Notes: generated from the letters alone by a model not told the origin. DNA of 6,487 nt from Propionibacteriaceae bacterium (GCA_030528545.1 JAUMYR010000146.1:1-6487), one strand, 5' to 3'. Numbered from the stretch's first letter, positions 1-5,618 are shown. A program made the numbers and translations.

Positions 1-679
1 CGTCCCACGGGGTGCAGATGACGTCGATGTCGCGGCGGGCGCAATGGTCGAACACGTCGAACAGCTCGCCGGGACCGAGCGAGAACCGGCTGAGCAGGTC
101 GAGGGTGTACTGCGGTCCGAGGTCTTCCCCCGCGGCCAGGTTCGCCGGACCGTTACGGTACAGAGTTTCGAGGTCGCGCAACTGGAACTTGACGAGATCA
201 GCGCCAGCGTCGGCGGCGAGGTCGACTAGGTGGCGGGCTAGGTCGACCGAGCCGTTGTGGTTGATACCGATCTCGGCGATCAGGACGCACGGCTGGCCTG
301 GCCCGACTAGGTGGCGCCCCAGCCTCAGGGCGCGCTCCTCGCGCGTCGCGATCGCGACGATATGCCCGCGCTCAGTGACCAGCGGCAACACCCGGACAGC
401 CTGCGTGAACAGCGCGGCGAGATCCGTGGCGGCGATGCCTTCGGGTGCGGTGCGCGGAGAGGGGTTAGCGACCTCGGCACACGGCCGGTCCAGATCGACC
501 GGGTGGCCGCGCAGCACCCAGCGCCGGAAATCGCCGTCGGAGATCGAACCGGTGAGCACTCCGTGCTCGTCGACGCAGAACACGATTCCGTGCTTGTTCG
601 CACTGATTTTGTTCAGCGCGGACAATACCGAGTCTTCTTCGAAGACCACGAAGTCCATGATGATTCTGTTGATATTCAA
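1..679 (-). CDS. neuB: Nonulosonate (sialic acid family) synthase NeuB with N-terminal CBS-domain module, 3' part missing
   Basis: NeuB enzymes condense phosphoenolpyruvate with N-acetylmannosamine, mannose or a related hexose to make a nine-carbon 2-keto acid in the cytoplasm. I read 226 residues before the left edge. Residues 1-115 look like a CBS module: a repeat ending in SISDGDFRRW (45-54), then a degenerate second half with VLPLV (97-101). Residues 130 onward match the NeuB TIM barrel: IAEIGINHNG (134-143), GADLVKFQ (159-166), and CTPWD at the edge, equivalent to the usual TPFD. The start is TTG 679 because GGAGG at 688-684 sits just upstream, and the resulting MNINRII opening resembles other CBS-headed sugar enzymes. 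ATG 658 lacks a ribosome site at a usable distance, and in-frame ATG 733 has only a weak one. The gene lies 66 bases after neuA on the same strand. The substrate (Neu5Ac, Kdn, legionaminate or other) cannot be read from this part. The barrel's C-terminal part and any SAF (antifreeze-like) domain lie outside the window. Confidence 0.9.
   Translation of the reverse strand, partial: MNINRIIMDFVVFEEDSVLSALNKISANKHGIVFCVDEHGVLTGSISDGDFRRWVLRGHPVDLDRPCAEVANPSPRTAPEGIAATDLAALFTQAVRVLPLVTERGHIVAIATREERALRLGRHLVGPGQPCVLIAEIGINHNGSVDLARHLVDLAADAGADLVKFQLRDLETLYRNGPANLAAGEDLGPQYTLDLLSRFSLGPGELFDVFDHCARRDIDVICTPWD
223..316 (+). repeat. Two copies of CGACTAGGTGGCG inside neuB
   Basis: Identical 13-base copies at 223-235 and 304-316, 81 bases (27 codons) apart and in the same reading frame. 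On the coding strand both spell Arg-His-Leu-Val using the codons CGC CAC CTA GTC. CTA is usually a rare Leu codon in high-GC actinobacteria. A third, 12-base copy lies in the divergent intergenic region. A coding coincidence is the simplest explanation. Confidence 0.45.
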
Positions 680-683
680 AACC

Positions 684-688
684 CCTCC
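684..688 (-). promoter_or_regulatory. Ribosome binding site selecting the TTG start of the CBS-NeuB gene
   Basis: GGAGG on the minus strand, within GGGAGGGG, lies 4 bases before TTG 679. It is the strongest Shine-Dalgarno match in the neuA-neuB gap. It argues for the TTG over ATG 658, which would be about 25 bases away, and over ATG 733. Confidence 0.65.
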
Positions 689-745
689 CGGTTGCAAATT
701 GTGCCACGCGGGGAGACCACCTCGGCTGCGCATCGGGTTAGCCTT

Positions 746-1426
746 TCAGGTGTCATACAGACTCCGCAGACGGGCCTCGGCGAGATCCCAGTCAGCAAGG
801 GTGTCGATGTCGGATCCTTCGATGTCGGCCATCACGAAAAGCCCGATTCGCCCGCCCAGCCGGTTGTGTTCCCGTTCATAGATCCCGGTCTTGGTGAGAT
901 AGACCGAACCGGTCTCGCGGTAACGGAACTCGGATGCGGAGAGATCCTGGCGCCTGGGCCTGCGGGTGTAATCGTAATCGGCCCGGGCTGGGAACCTCCA
1001 GCGCCACAGGAATGGGGCCTGGGTGACCACCCCGACGGTTGAGTCGGCACCCGAGGAGGCGAACTCGCCGATCGCGCGGTCCAGGGTGCCCGGTAACCGG
1101 ACCGGCGAGGTAGCCTGCAACAGCATCACCGCGTCGGGACGCTCACCGCGGGCGCTTAGCTCGGCAATCGCATGTTCCACGACGGGCTCGGTCGCCGTGG
1201 TGTCCTGGGCCAATTCGGCGGGACGGTGTATCACCTCGGCCCCGGCGGCAGCGGAGGTGGCAGCGATCTCGGCGTCCTCGGTGGAGACGATGACCCGCAG
1301 GCCGGGCACGGCTAGGGCCTGACCGATCGTCCATTCGATCAGCGGGCGTCCCGCGATCGGCTTGAGATTCTTGCGGGGGATGCCCTTCGAGCCTCCCCTG
1401 GCTGGGATGATCGCCACGATGTTCAC
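746..1426 (-). CDS. neuA: CMP-nonulosonate synthetase (acylneuraminate cytidylyltransferase)
   Basis: Activates a nonulosonic acid with CTP, giving the CMP-sugar donor plus pyrophosphate, in the cytoplasm. The 226-residue length is normal for the bacterial single-domain enzyme. The N-terminal nucleotide-binding motif IPARGGSKGIPRKN spans residues 7-20, followed by GRPLIEWTI (26-34), VSTEDAEIA (47-55), RPAELAQDT (68-76) and LLQATSPVR (102-110, usually LLQPTSPLR). RETGSVY (170-176) and SDIDTLADWDLAEA (205-218) are typical of the C-terminal half; Asp206 and Asp208 are the likely metal-binding pair. GTG 1426 is chosen because it gives the family's usual opening, MNIVAIIPARGG. GTG 1432 is two codons upstream, and the longer open frame back to 1483 overlaps the preceding gene. 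It starts 10 bases after that gene's stop and precedes neuB, so co-transcription is expected. Homology alone does not tell Neu5Ac from Kdn or legionaminic acid as substrate; the family call is firm, the substrate is not. Confidence 0.93.
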   Translation of the reverse strand: MNIVAIIPARGGSKGIPRKNLKPIAGRPLIEWTIGQALAVPGLRVIVSTEDAEIAATSAAAGAEVIHRPAELAQDTTATEPVVEHAIAELSARGERPDAVMLLQATSPVRLPGTLDRAIGEFASSGADSTVGVVTQAPFLWRWRFPARADYDYTRRPRRQDLSASEFRYRETGSVYLTKTGIYEREHNRLGGRIGLFVMADIEGSDIDTLADWDLAEARLRSLYDT

Positions 1427-1436
1427 GCCCACCAGC

Positions 1437-2453
1437 CTAGGCGAGAAAGTCTCGGTTGAGCTGGGCCGACACCCACGACGCAATCGCCCGCGCCGGTTCG
1501 GCCTCCGGCGTTACCGGTGCGGGAGTCGGCTCGTCGCCCCAGCGCCGCATGCCGTAGCGTTCCCAGAACTGGCCCAGCCAGCGCGGCGGCCGCGGGTAGT
1601 GCACGAATGCGGGTAGCCCGGCCGCGGCGGCTTCCAATACCCCGGTGGAGAACACGCCGATGACCGGCACCCCAGCCTCGCGCAGCGGTGTGTCGCCGAC
1701 CGCCACGGGGATGCCGGCCCCTCGCATGGCCTGGTGGATCCAGCGGGACAGCTTGTCTCGTTCCGCCGGGTGCGGGCGGTACACGGCCCCGGAGGCGCGG
1801 CAGGCGGAGAAGGCGGCTCTCGTCAGGCCGGGGCGAGGAAGCTCGGCCCCATGCAACTGGCCGAGGTAGAGCGGGCGCCCGGTGTGGGTCTGCGTCGGGT
1901 GACGTGCTGCCGCCCACAGCAACTGCGAACCGAGCACATGCGCGCAGGTGTCCTCCCGACCGGCGGTGTAGAACTCCGCGTCGGCACTGGACCAGGCCAG
2001 GAGCGTCGCGTCTTGCGGCAGTGGCGGTGCGAGCGGAGTCAGCAGGCCGTGTTGCACCACGACCTGCCGGGCGCCCGGCAGCTGTGGCGCGGCTGCGGCC
2101 GCGAGCGGCAGGTGGGCGCCCAGGCTCAGCACCATGCGGACACCGCCGAGGTCGCGGGGCAGGCTGTCGGGGGCGACCTCGCTCCGCAGCGGCAGGCCGA
2201 GAGCGTACCCGGCCGGGGCGAGCACCGCGAAACCGGCACTGAGGTACGGCAACACCGCGCCTAGCGCCTGCGCCGGGGTGGACCCGCCGCTCTCGATGAT
2301 GACCACCAGCTCGGGCTCGCCCTCCCCATCTCGCCAGAGCCAGGCTGCGGGGGCCCGCGGCTTCGGGGCCAAGGCGTGTCGGACCCGTCGGGCCAAGTGC
2401 TGGCGCGACTGCCAGCGGCGCCACTCGTCCAGCGAGGTGAACCTCAGTGCCAC
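1437..2453 (-). CDS. Unassigned GT-B-like protein, candidate nonulosonate (sialyl) transferase
   Basis: I do not recognise a named family for this 338-residue protein. An Arg-rich N-terminus is followed by an alternation of beta strands and Ala-rich helices, for example ELVVIIESGG (48-57), FAVLAP (75-80), and RQVVVQHGLL (129-138) with a QHG motif. YLGQLHG (196-202) follows, then VYRPHP (224-229) with an HP motif, and FSTGVLEAAAAGLPAFV (268-284), a sugar-nucleotide-binding pattern common in the C-terminal half of GT-B enzymes. HP and late Ser motifs are known from bacterial sialyltransferases (GT38, GT52, GT80), and QHG-like motifs from capsule and teichoic acid transferases. I see no clear D/E-D/E-G motif before the HP motif, which weakens the sialyltransferase reading. 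GTG 2453 is chosen because GGAG lies 5 bases upstream; the start overlaps the previous gene's end by 10 bases, suggesting translational coupling. No signal peptide or membrane segment is evident. The position immediately before neuA is the main reason to propose a CMP-nonulosonate donor; that part is inference. Confidence 0.8.
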   Translation of the reverse strand: MALRFTSLDEWRRWQSRQHLARRVRHALAPKPRAPAAWLWRDGEGEPELVVIIESGGSTPAQALGAVLPYLSAGFAVLAPAGYALGLPLRSEVAPDSLPRDLGGVRMVLSLGAHLPLAAAAAPQLPGARQVVVQHGLLTPLAPPLPQDATLLAWSSADAEFYTAGREDTCAHVLGSQLLWAAARHPTQTHTGRPLYLGQLHGAELPRPGLTRAAFSACRASGAVYRPHPAERDKLSRWIHQAMRGAGIPVAVGDTPLREAGVPVIGVFSTGVLEAAAAGLPAFVHYPRPPRWLGQFWERYGMRRWGDEPTPAPVTPEAEPARAIASWVSAQLNRDFLA

Positions 2454-3436
2454 AGCCGCTCCAATATTCGTATCCGATGGTCGAAGGTGTGCTCGTCCAG
2501 CGTGCGCTCGCGCGCCCGGACGCGGATCTTCTCGGTCCAGCCAGGGTCCCGAAAACACCTCATAGCTAGGTCGATCAACTCGTCGGTGTCGTCGAAGCAG
2601 AGTACCTCGCGGTCATCCTCGTAGAGGCCCTGCAGGTCGCGGCGGTCGATGAGCTGCACCGCGCCCACCCCGCACGCCTCGAAGGTTCTCATGGTGAACC
2701 CGTCCTGGTCGCTGTGGCTGTTGAGGGTCGCCGGTGCCCCAGCCATCAGCGCGTAGCCGTCTGTGAGCGTCACATCGCGCCCGGCTGGCAGGCCGGGACG
2801 CGCCCACTGCAACGAACGCAGCCGGTCCACGGGGTGGGTTGACCAGTCACGCCCATAAGCCCGCACCGGGACGCCCGCCGCGGCGAGCGCCCCCAACAGT
2901 TCGACCCGATTGGGGTAGCGGGCCCCGATGAACACCAGCTCATTGCCCGGCCTCGGTGCCGGGGTGAGCGAAGGATCGAAAGCGTTGGGCAGGAACGCCG
3001 TGACATGTCCCGTCGCCGAGAGCTGAGCCACATCCAGCGGACTGTAGGAAGCGATCGCGTCGTAGGCCCGGAGGGACTCGGGGGTGTGCCGGGTGCGGCG
3101 CACCTCGTCGTAGAGCCACAGGACGCTGCGGCGCACGCTGATCGCCTCAAGGAAATCGGGGCCGAGCAGGTCACCTTTGATGACGACCACCACATCGGGG
3201 GAAGCCTCTCGGACAGCGCGGACGGCCCGGCGGGTGAGCTGGTTGGTCTCAAGGCCTTCGGTGGGGACACCGAAGCGGCGGGGCAGTTCGAGGGCGGCCT
3301 TGCGCGCCACCTTGCCCACCGGGGTGAAGGAGTCGTAGCGCAGGGTCGACACGTCGTACCCGCGACGGGCGATCGCCCCGGCGATTGAGCGCCAGTACCC
3401 GTGGAACTGCGGGGAGACAAGCAGGACGCGGCTCAA
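2444..3436 (-). CDS. CgeB-like GT-B glycosyltransferase
   Basis: Predicted cytoplasmic sugar transferase of 330 residues; donor and acceptor are unknown. The N-terminal half starts with the strand RVLLVSPQFHGYW (3-15) and has DVVVVIKGD (81-89) and VLWLYDE (105-111). FLPNAFDP (148-155) marks the inter-domain region seen in CgeB/SpaB-like enzymes (COG4641). The C-terminal domain resembles Glyco_trans_1_2 (PF13524): LVFIGARYPNR (167-177), LNSHSDQDGFTMRTFEACG (238-256), GAVQLID (258-264) and EVLCFDDTDELIDL (277-290). In GT-B enzymes the Phe-Glu-Ala-Cys-Gly segment contacts the nucleotide sugar. The start is TTG 3436 with GGAG at 3447-3444 and a 7-base spacer; no better ATG or GTG lies near. It follows the GT2 gene after a 125-base gap that may carry its own promoter, and overlaps the next gene by 10 bases. 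Family call fairly sure; sugar specificity open. Confidence 0.87.
   Translation of the reverse strand: MSRVLLVSPQFHGYWRSIAGAIARRGYDVSTLRYDSFTPVGKVARKAALELPRRFGVPTEGLETNQLTRRAVRAVREASPDVVVVIKGDLLGPDFLEAISVRRSVLWLYDEVRRTRHTPESLRAYDAIASYSPLDVAQLSATGHVTAFLPNAFDPSLTPAPRPGNELVFIGARYPNRVELLGALAAAGVPVRAYGRDWSTHPVDRLRSLQWARPGLPAGRDVTLTDGYALMAGAPATLNSHSDQDGFTMRTFEACGVGAVQLIDRRDLQGLYEDDREVLCFDDTDELIDLAMRCFRDPGWTEKIRVRARERTLDEHTFDHRIRILERLWH
2459..2462 (-). promoter_or_regulatory. Ribosome binding site inside the end of the upstream gene
   Basis: GGAG on the minus strand, 5 bases before GTG 2453, lies inside the last codons of the CgeB-like gene. It decides the start of the unassigned transferase and fits translational coupling across the 10-base overlap (stop codon at 2446-2444). 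The frame itself stays open upstream to about 2558, but that extension would run antiparallel to nothing and simply overlap the neighbour. Confidence 0.6.
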
Positions 3437-3443
3437 CTCGCGG

Positions 3444-3447
3444 CTCC
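3444..3447 (-). promoter_or_regulatory. Ribosome binding site for the TTG start of the CgeB-like gene
   Basis: GGAG on the minus strand with a 7-base spacer to TTG 3436. This good spacing supports an unusual TTG start in place of a downstream start inside the first beta strand. Confidence 0.6.
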
Positions 3448-3459
3448 GTTCTGACGAAA

Positions 3460-3465
3460 GTTATA
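3460..3465 (-). promoter_or_regulatory. Possible -10 element upstream of the CgeB-like gene
   Basis: TATAAC (minus strand, 3465-3460) matches five of six bases of the TATAAT consensus and sits in a small AT-rich patch that stands out from the surrounding GC-rich sequence. No convincing -35 hexamer lies 16-18 bases upstream. A start site near 3453 would leave a leader of about 17 bases holding the ribosome site. If real, the four downstream genes, including neuA and neuB, could be expressed without the GT2 gene. Confidence 0.35.
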
Positions 3466-3491
3466 TGGGATGGAGAGGGAACGCTGGTAGG

Positions 3492-3556
3492 GGCCGAGGG
3501 GGTTCGGCCGACCGGGTCCGGTGTGTTCCCAACACGAACCTACCGATTCGGTGGGT
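3492..3556. repeat. Cluster of short inverted repeats in the GT2-CgeB gap
   Basis: Several small palindromic pairs fall in one 65-base stretch. GGCCGA (3492-3497) pairs with TCGGCC (3504-3509). GGTTCG (3501-3506) pairs with CGAACC (3535-3540). GTGTT (3523-3527) pairs with AACAC (3531-3535), and ACCTACCG (3538-3545) pairs with CGGTGGGT (3549-3556), with one G-U wobble on the plus strand (a C-A mismatch on the minus strand). They lie just after the GT2 stop (3562). None is followed by a T-run on the minus strand, so a classical terminator is not supported; a weak attenuating structure or chance in GC-rich DNA are both possible. Confidence 0.35.
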
Positions 3557-3561
3557 CGCTG

Positions 3562-4449
3562 TCACGCGCCGGGCGTGCGACCAGCCCGCCAGATCAGGCC
3601 GAGCTCCTGCCGGGCGGTGCGGATCGGCGCGACCTGGCGTCCAAGGCCCGCGCGGACGGTGTTCCAGAGCAGGTTCGCCGCGGCCGCCGCGGTGAGCGCG
3701 GCCTGGAGGCGGCGCCTCCCGCCCCAGATACCGACGTAGCGGAGGCGGGAGCTCATCAGCCATTCCCGTTGGCGCTCCGGGTCCGAAGACCCTCCCCCCT
3801 CGTGGACGACGCGCGGCTGCGGAAGCCAGACCCGGGGCACGCCGAGCCTGGCCAGGCGGCGCTGCAGGTCGACCTCCTCGACGTTCATGAAATAGCCCTC
3901 GTCGAAGCCCCCCACCTCGCGGAAACAGTCCAGCGGCAGCAGCAGCGCGGCACCGACCAGCCAGTCGGTCGGCATCGGCGCATCCCTCACCGGTTCATGG
4001 CCGACGCCGCGGTGCCACCACCGGGTGTCCCGGAACCGAGCCAGCGGGGTGAGCCACTCTATGACCTGGTGGGAGACCGCTGGGAACCGTCTTGCGGTGA
4101 AGGCGGGCCTGCCATCGGGGTCGAGGACCCTGGGGCCGATCACCGCAGGCATCCACGGGGTGGCCGCCTCCACCAGATCGGTGAGGAAACTCGGGCTGAC
4201 TTCCAGATCGGAGTTGAGGACGAGCAGCCAGTCCCCAGTCGCGGCGGCCGCGCCAGTGTTGACCGCCGAACCGAAACCGCCGTTGCGTTCCCGTCGGATG
4301 ACCTGAACCCCCTCGGTCTGCGGGAATGGCACCGGGGAACAGTCGTCGCTGACGATGAGCTGATGCGGACGCTGGGGCAGCAGCGCCCGGACCAGCGGCA
4401 TGGTCGTTTCGGGGTCCCCGTAGTGGGGGATGACGACGCTGATGCGCAT
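3562..4449 (-). CDS. GT2 family glycosyltransferase (rhamnosyltransferase/WbbL-like group)
   Basis: Inverting GT-A transferase of 295 residues that adds one sugar from a nucleotide donor, probably at the cytoplasmic membrane face. MRISVVIPHYGDP (1-13) is the usual first strand. LIVSDDCS (31-38), RNGGFGSAVNTG (55-66) and LVLNSDLEV (76-84) follow; the Asn-Ser-Asp stands in for the metal-binding DxD. DWLVGAALLLP (162-172) and GGFDEGYFMNVEEVDLQRR (180-198) form the acceptor/catalytic region, with Glu-Glu-Val-Asp in place of the common Glu-Asp-x-Asp. VVHEGGGSS (214-222) is typical of the COG1216 subgroup that includes bacterial rhamnosyltransferases. The Ala-rich stretch 249-261 is a possible amphipathic helix, not a clear membrane span. 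ATG 4449 is chosen for the standard opening and for AGGGAG at 4460-4455 with a 5-base spacer; the longer open frame to 4545 adds a charged tail with no family match. First gene of the minus-strand run. The rhamnose donor is a guess from the subgroup. Confidence 0.92.
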   Translation of the reverse strand: MRISVVIPHYGDPETTMPLVRALLPQRPHQLIVSDDCSPVPFPQTEGVQVIRRERNGGFGSAVNTGAAAATGDWLLVLNSDLEVSPSFLTDLVEAATPWMPAVIGPRVLDPDGRPAFTARRFPAVSHQVIEWLTPLARFRDTRWWHRGVGHEPVRDAPMPTDWLVGAALLLPLDCFREVGGFDEGYFMNVEEVDLQRRLARLGVPRVWLPQPRVVHEGGGSSDPERQREWLMSSRLRYVGIWGGRRRLQAALTAAAAANLLWNTVRAGLGRQVAPIRTARQELGLIWRAGRTPGA

Positions 4450-4454
4450 GCTGA

Positions 4455-4460
4455 CTCCCT
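4455..4460 (-). promoter_or_regulatory. Ribosome binding site of the GT2 gene
   Basis: AGGGAG on the minus strand with a 5-base spacer to ATG 4449. It decides against the open-frame extension that reaches 4545. Confidence 0.7.
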
Positions 4461-4512
4461 GGGTCTGGTGATGGCGGCGAGTGCTGCCGGGTCTAGTCTC
4501 ACGGATCGGCGG

Positions 4513-4524
4513 GCCACCTAGTCG
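4513..4524 (-). repeat. 12-base motif CGACTAGGTGGC, intergenic copy
   Basis: The minus strand reads CGACTAGGTGGC. The same 12 bases occur on the plus strand at 223-234 and 304-315 inside the neuB gene. Here it is non-coding and contains CTAG. It may be coincidence. Confidence 0.4.
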
Positions 4525-4530
4525 CGCCGC

Positions 4531-4554
4531 GGTGCCTCCCTGCACCCCCGGTGC
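4531..4554. repeat. GGTGC / GCACC / GGTGC palindrome cluster, possible operator
   Basis: GGTGC (4531-4535), GCACC (4542-4546) and GGTGC (4550-4554) form two overlapping inverted repeats with spacers of 6 and 3 bases. The cluster lies between the divergent genes and ends just before the candidate -10 at 4557, where a regulator could act. In DNA this GC-rich, 5-base arms can arise by chance. Confidence 0.35.
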
Positions 4555-4604
4555 TTTAGGGTCGCAGGCGTAGCCGCGCTGCGGGTACTCGGAACCGGGG
4601 GAAC

Positions 4605-4608
4605 GAGG
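4605..4608 (+). promoter_or_regulatory. Ribosome binding site of the PF13704-type gene
   Basis: GAGG with a 5-base spacer to GTG 4614 supports that start for the plus-strand glycosyltransferase. Confidence 0.6.
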
Positions 4609-4613
4609 TCGAC

Positions 4614-5618
4614 GTGGGGATCGGGGAGAAGGCTCTAGCCGAACTGAGGCAACGCCTGTGGTGGGCCAAACTGTACCGGGACAGGACGGACCGGCGGCGG
4701 CAACGCCTGGTCAACGCCCAGCTCGTGATGGCCTCCCCGCTGCCGCGGGCGCGCAGGCGGCCGGGTTCGGTGTGGGCGGTCACGATGGTGCGCAACGAGC
4801 AGGACATCATCGGGCTCACCATCGCCCACCTGTTCGGCCAGGGCGTGGACCACGTCGTGGTCGCGGACAACAACTCCACCGACGCCACCCCGGAGATCCT
4901 GCGCGACCTCGCCGCGGAGTACCCGCGGCTGCATCTGGCGCGCGACGCCGAGCCCGCCTACTACCAGTCCCAGAAGATGACCCGGCTGGCGCAGCTGGCC
5001 GCGCGGGCGGGCGCGGACTGGGTGATCCCCTTCGACGCCGACGAGTGGTGGTTCGCTCCCGGGGCGTCGCTCAAGGAGTGGCTCACCCGTGAGGCCGAGA
5101 ACTTCCCCGAGGTGGCGATGGTGAAGGCCGCGCTGCACAACATGGTGCCGAGCGGTCTCGGGCTGGGCGGGCCAGCGACGGAGTTCCTCATGGACTCCTC
5201 GGCATCCCTTCCCGGCAAGGTCGCGGTCAGGGCGCACCCCTATGCCGTCATCGCCATGGGAAACCACGGCGCGGCCAGGGTGGGGACGATCCGGGAGGGG
5301 CTGAGGATCGCCCACGCCGCCTACCGCAGCGCCGAGCAGGTCGCGCGGAAGGTCACCCTCGGGGCGCAGGCGGTAGAGCTGGCTGGGGGACCCGAAACGG
5401 TGGCGACCCACTGGAGGGCTGGTGCGCGGATCGGGGACAGCGAGTATCGACAGATCTGGGACAACCTCCAGCGCGGACTCTCCGAGGCCCGGCTGAACTA
5501 TCACGTTCGTGGTCCCATAGTCCGGGTGCGTCCCGGATCCTGGGGAAGCTGGGACCCATCAGGTGAGATACCCGAGGTGGAACCTCACCCGAACACGCCA
5601 TCGGACGACAGCGGCTAA
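4614..5618 (+). CDS. Glycosyltransferase family 2-like protein (Glyco_tranf_2_4, PF13704 type)
   Basis: Predicted GT-A sugar transferase of 334 residues. A basic N-terminus (residues 1-50, with RRRQRLVNAQ and ARRRP) precedes the catalytic domain and could touch membrane phospholipid, since no membrane segment is seen. WAVTMVRNEQDIIG (54-67) is the signature opening of this group, followed by VVVADNNSTDAT (81-92), WVIPFDADEWWF (136-147) with the metal-binding Asp-Ala-Asp, and IAMGNHGA (213-220). The segment IAHAAYRSAEQVARKV (232-247) matches the His-x-x-x-Arg-Ser ... Lys pattern common near the end of the domain. The C-terminal 30 residues are Pro- and acidic-rich and look disordered. GTG 4614 is used because GAGG lies 5 bases upstream. 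It is transcribed away from the GT2 gene and converges on the GT11 gene with 30 bases between stop codons. The family is distant from the neighbouring GT2, so it probably makes a different linkage; donor and acceptor are unknown. Confidence 0.9.
   Translation: MGIGEKALAELRQRLWWAKLYRDRTDRRRQRLVNAQLVMASPLPRARRRPGSVWAVTMVRNEQDIIGLTIAHLFGQGVDHVVVADNNSTDATPEILRDLAAEYPRLHLARDAEPAYYQSQKMTRLAQLAARAGADWVIPFDADEWWFAPGASLKEWLTREAENFPEVAMVKAALHNMVPSGLGLGGPATEFLMDSSASLPGKVAVRAHPYAVIAMGNHGAARVGTIREGLRIAHAAYRSAEQVARKVTLGAQAVELAGGPETVATHWRAGARIGDSEYRQIWDNLQRGLSEARLNYHVRGPIVRVRPGSWGSWDPSGEIPEVEPHPNTPSDDSG

Larger units (their letters stand above)
4450..4613. promoter_or_regulatory. Divergent intergenic region, probable promoters for both directions
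   Basis: This 164-base region separates divergently transcribed GT2 and PF13704 genes, so promoters for both should lie here. On the plus strand, TAGGGT (4557-4562) fits a loose TAnnnT -10 and would give a leader of about 45 bases, but no good -35 is seen. No confident minus-strand promoter could be picked. It holds a GGTGC palindrome cluster (4531-4554) and one copy of a 12-base motif also found twice in neuB (4513-4524). No small coding gene is evident. Confidence 0.5.

Noticed and set aside
219..247. Repeated AGGTCGAC (also read as an inverted repeat) inside neuB
   Set aside because: It codes for the conserved NeuB helix in frame, and the GTCGAC core is self-complementary, so both the direct and inverted readings follow from one short coding word.
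693..706. Sigma-54-like promoter (TGGCAC ... TTGCA) before neuB on the minus strand
   Set aside because: The spacer between the two halves is 3 bases instead of about 5, and actinobacteria are not known to use sigma-54. The match is probably chance.
12..1042. Plus-strand open frames over neuB and neuA
   Set aside because: They are antisense to well-supported NeuB and NeuA motifs and show low-complexity Arg/Ser composition.
1423..2424. Long (333-codon) minus-strand open frame overlapping the unassigned transferase in another frame
   Set aside because: It is Arg/Gly/Ala-rich without strand or motif pattern, as expected for an off-frame reading of GC-rich DNA. The frame used (1437-2453) has a ribosome site, GT-B-like motifs and tight gene junctions.
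3385..4521. 378-codon plus-strand open frame opposite the GT2 gene
   Set aside because: The minus strand here encodes a clear GT2 enzyme with its motifs in order. The plus-strand reading is Arg/Gly/Pro/Asp-rich and matches no domain.
4591..4616. ECF-sigma-type GGAAC element upstream of the PF13704-type gene
   Set aside because: GGAACC at 4591 is only 17 bases from the GTG start, so a -10 at normal spacing and its start site would fall inside the coding region.
5562..5589. Hairpin pairs GGTGAG/CTCACC and GAGGT/ACCTC near the end of the PF13704-type gene
   Set aside because: They lie inside the coding region, have short stems and no T-run, and so are not a credible terminator.
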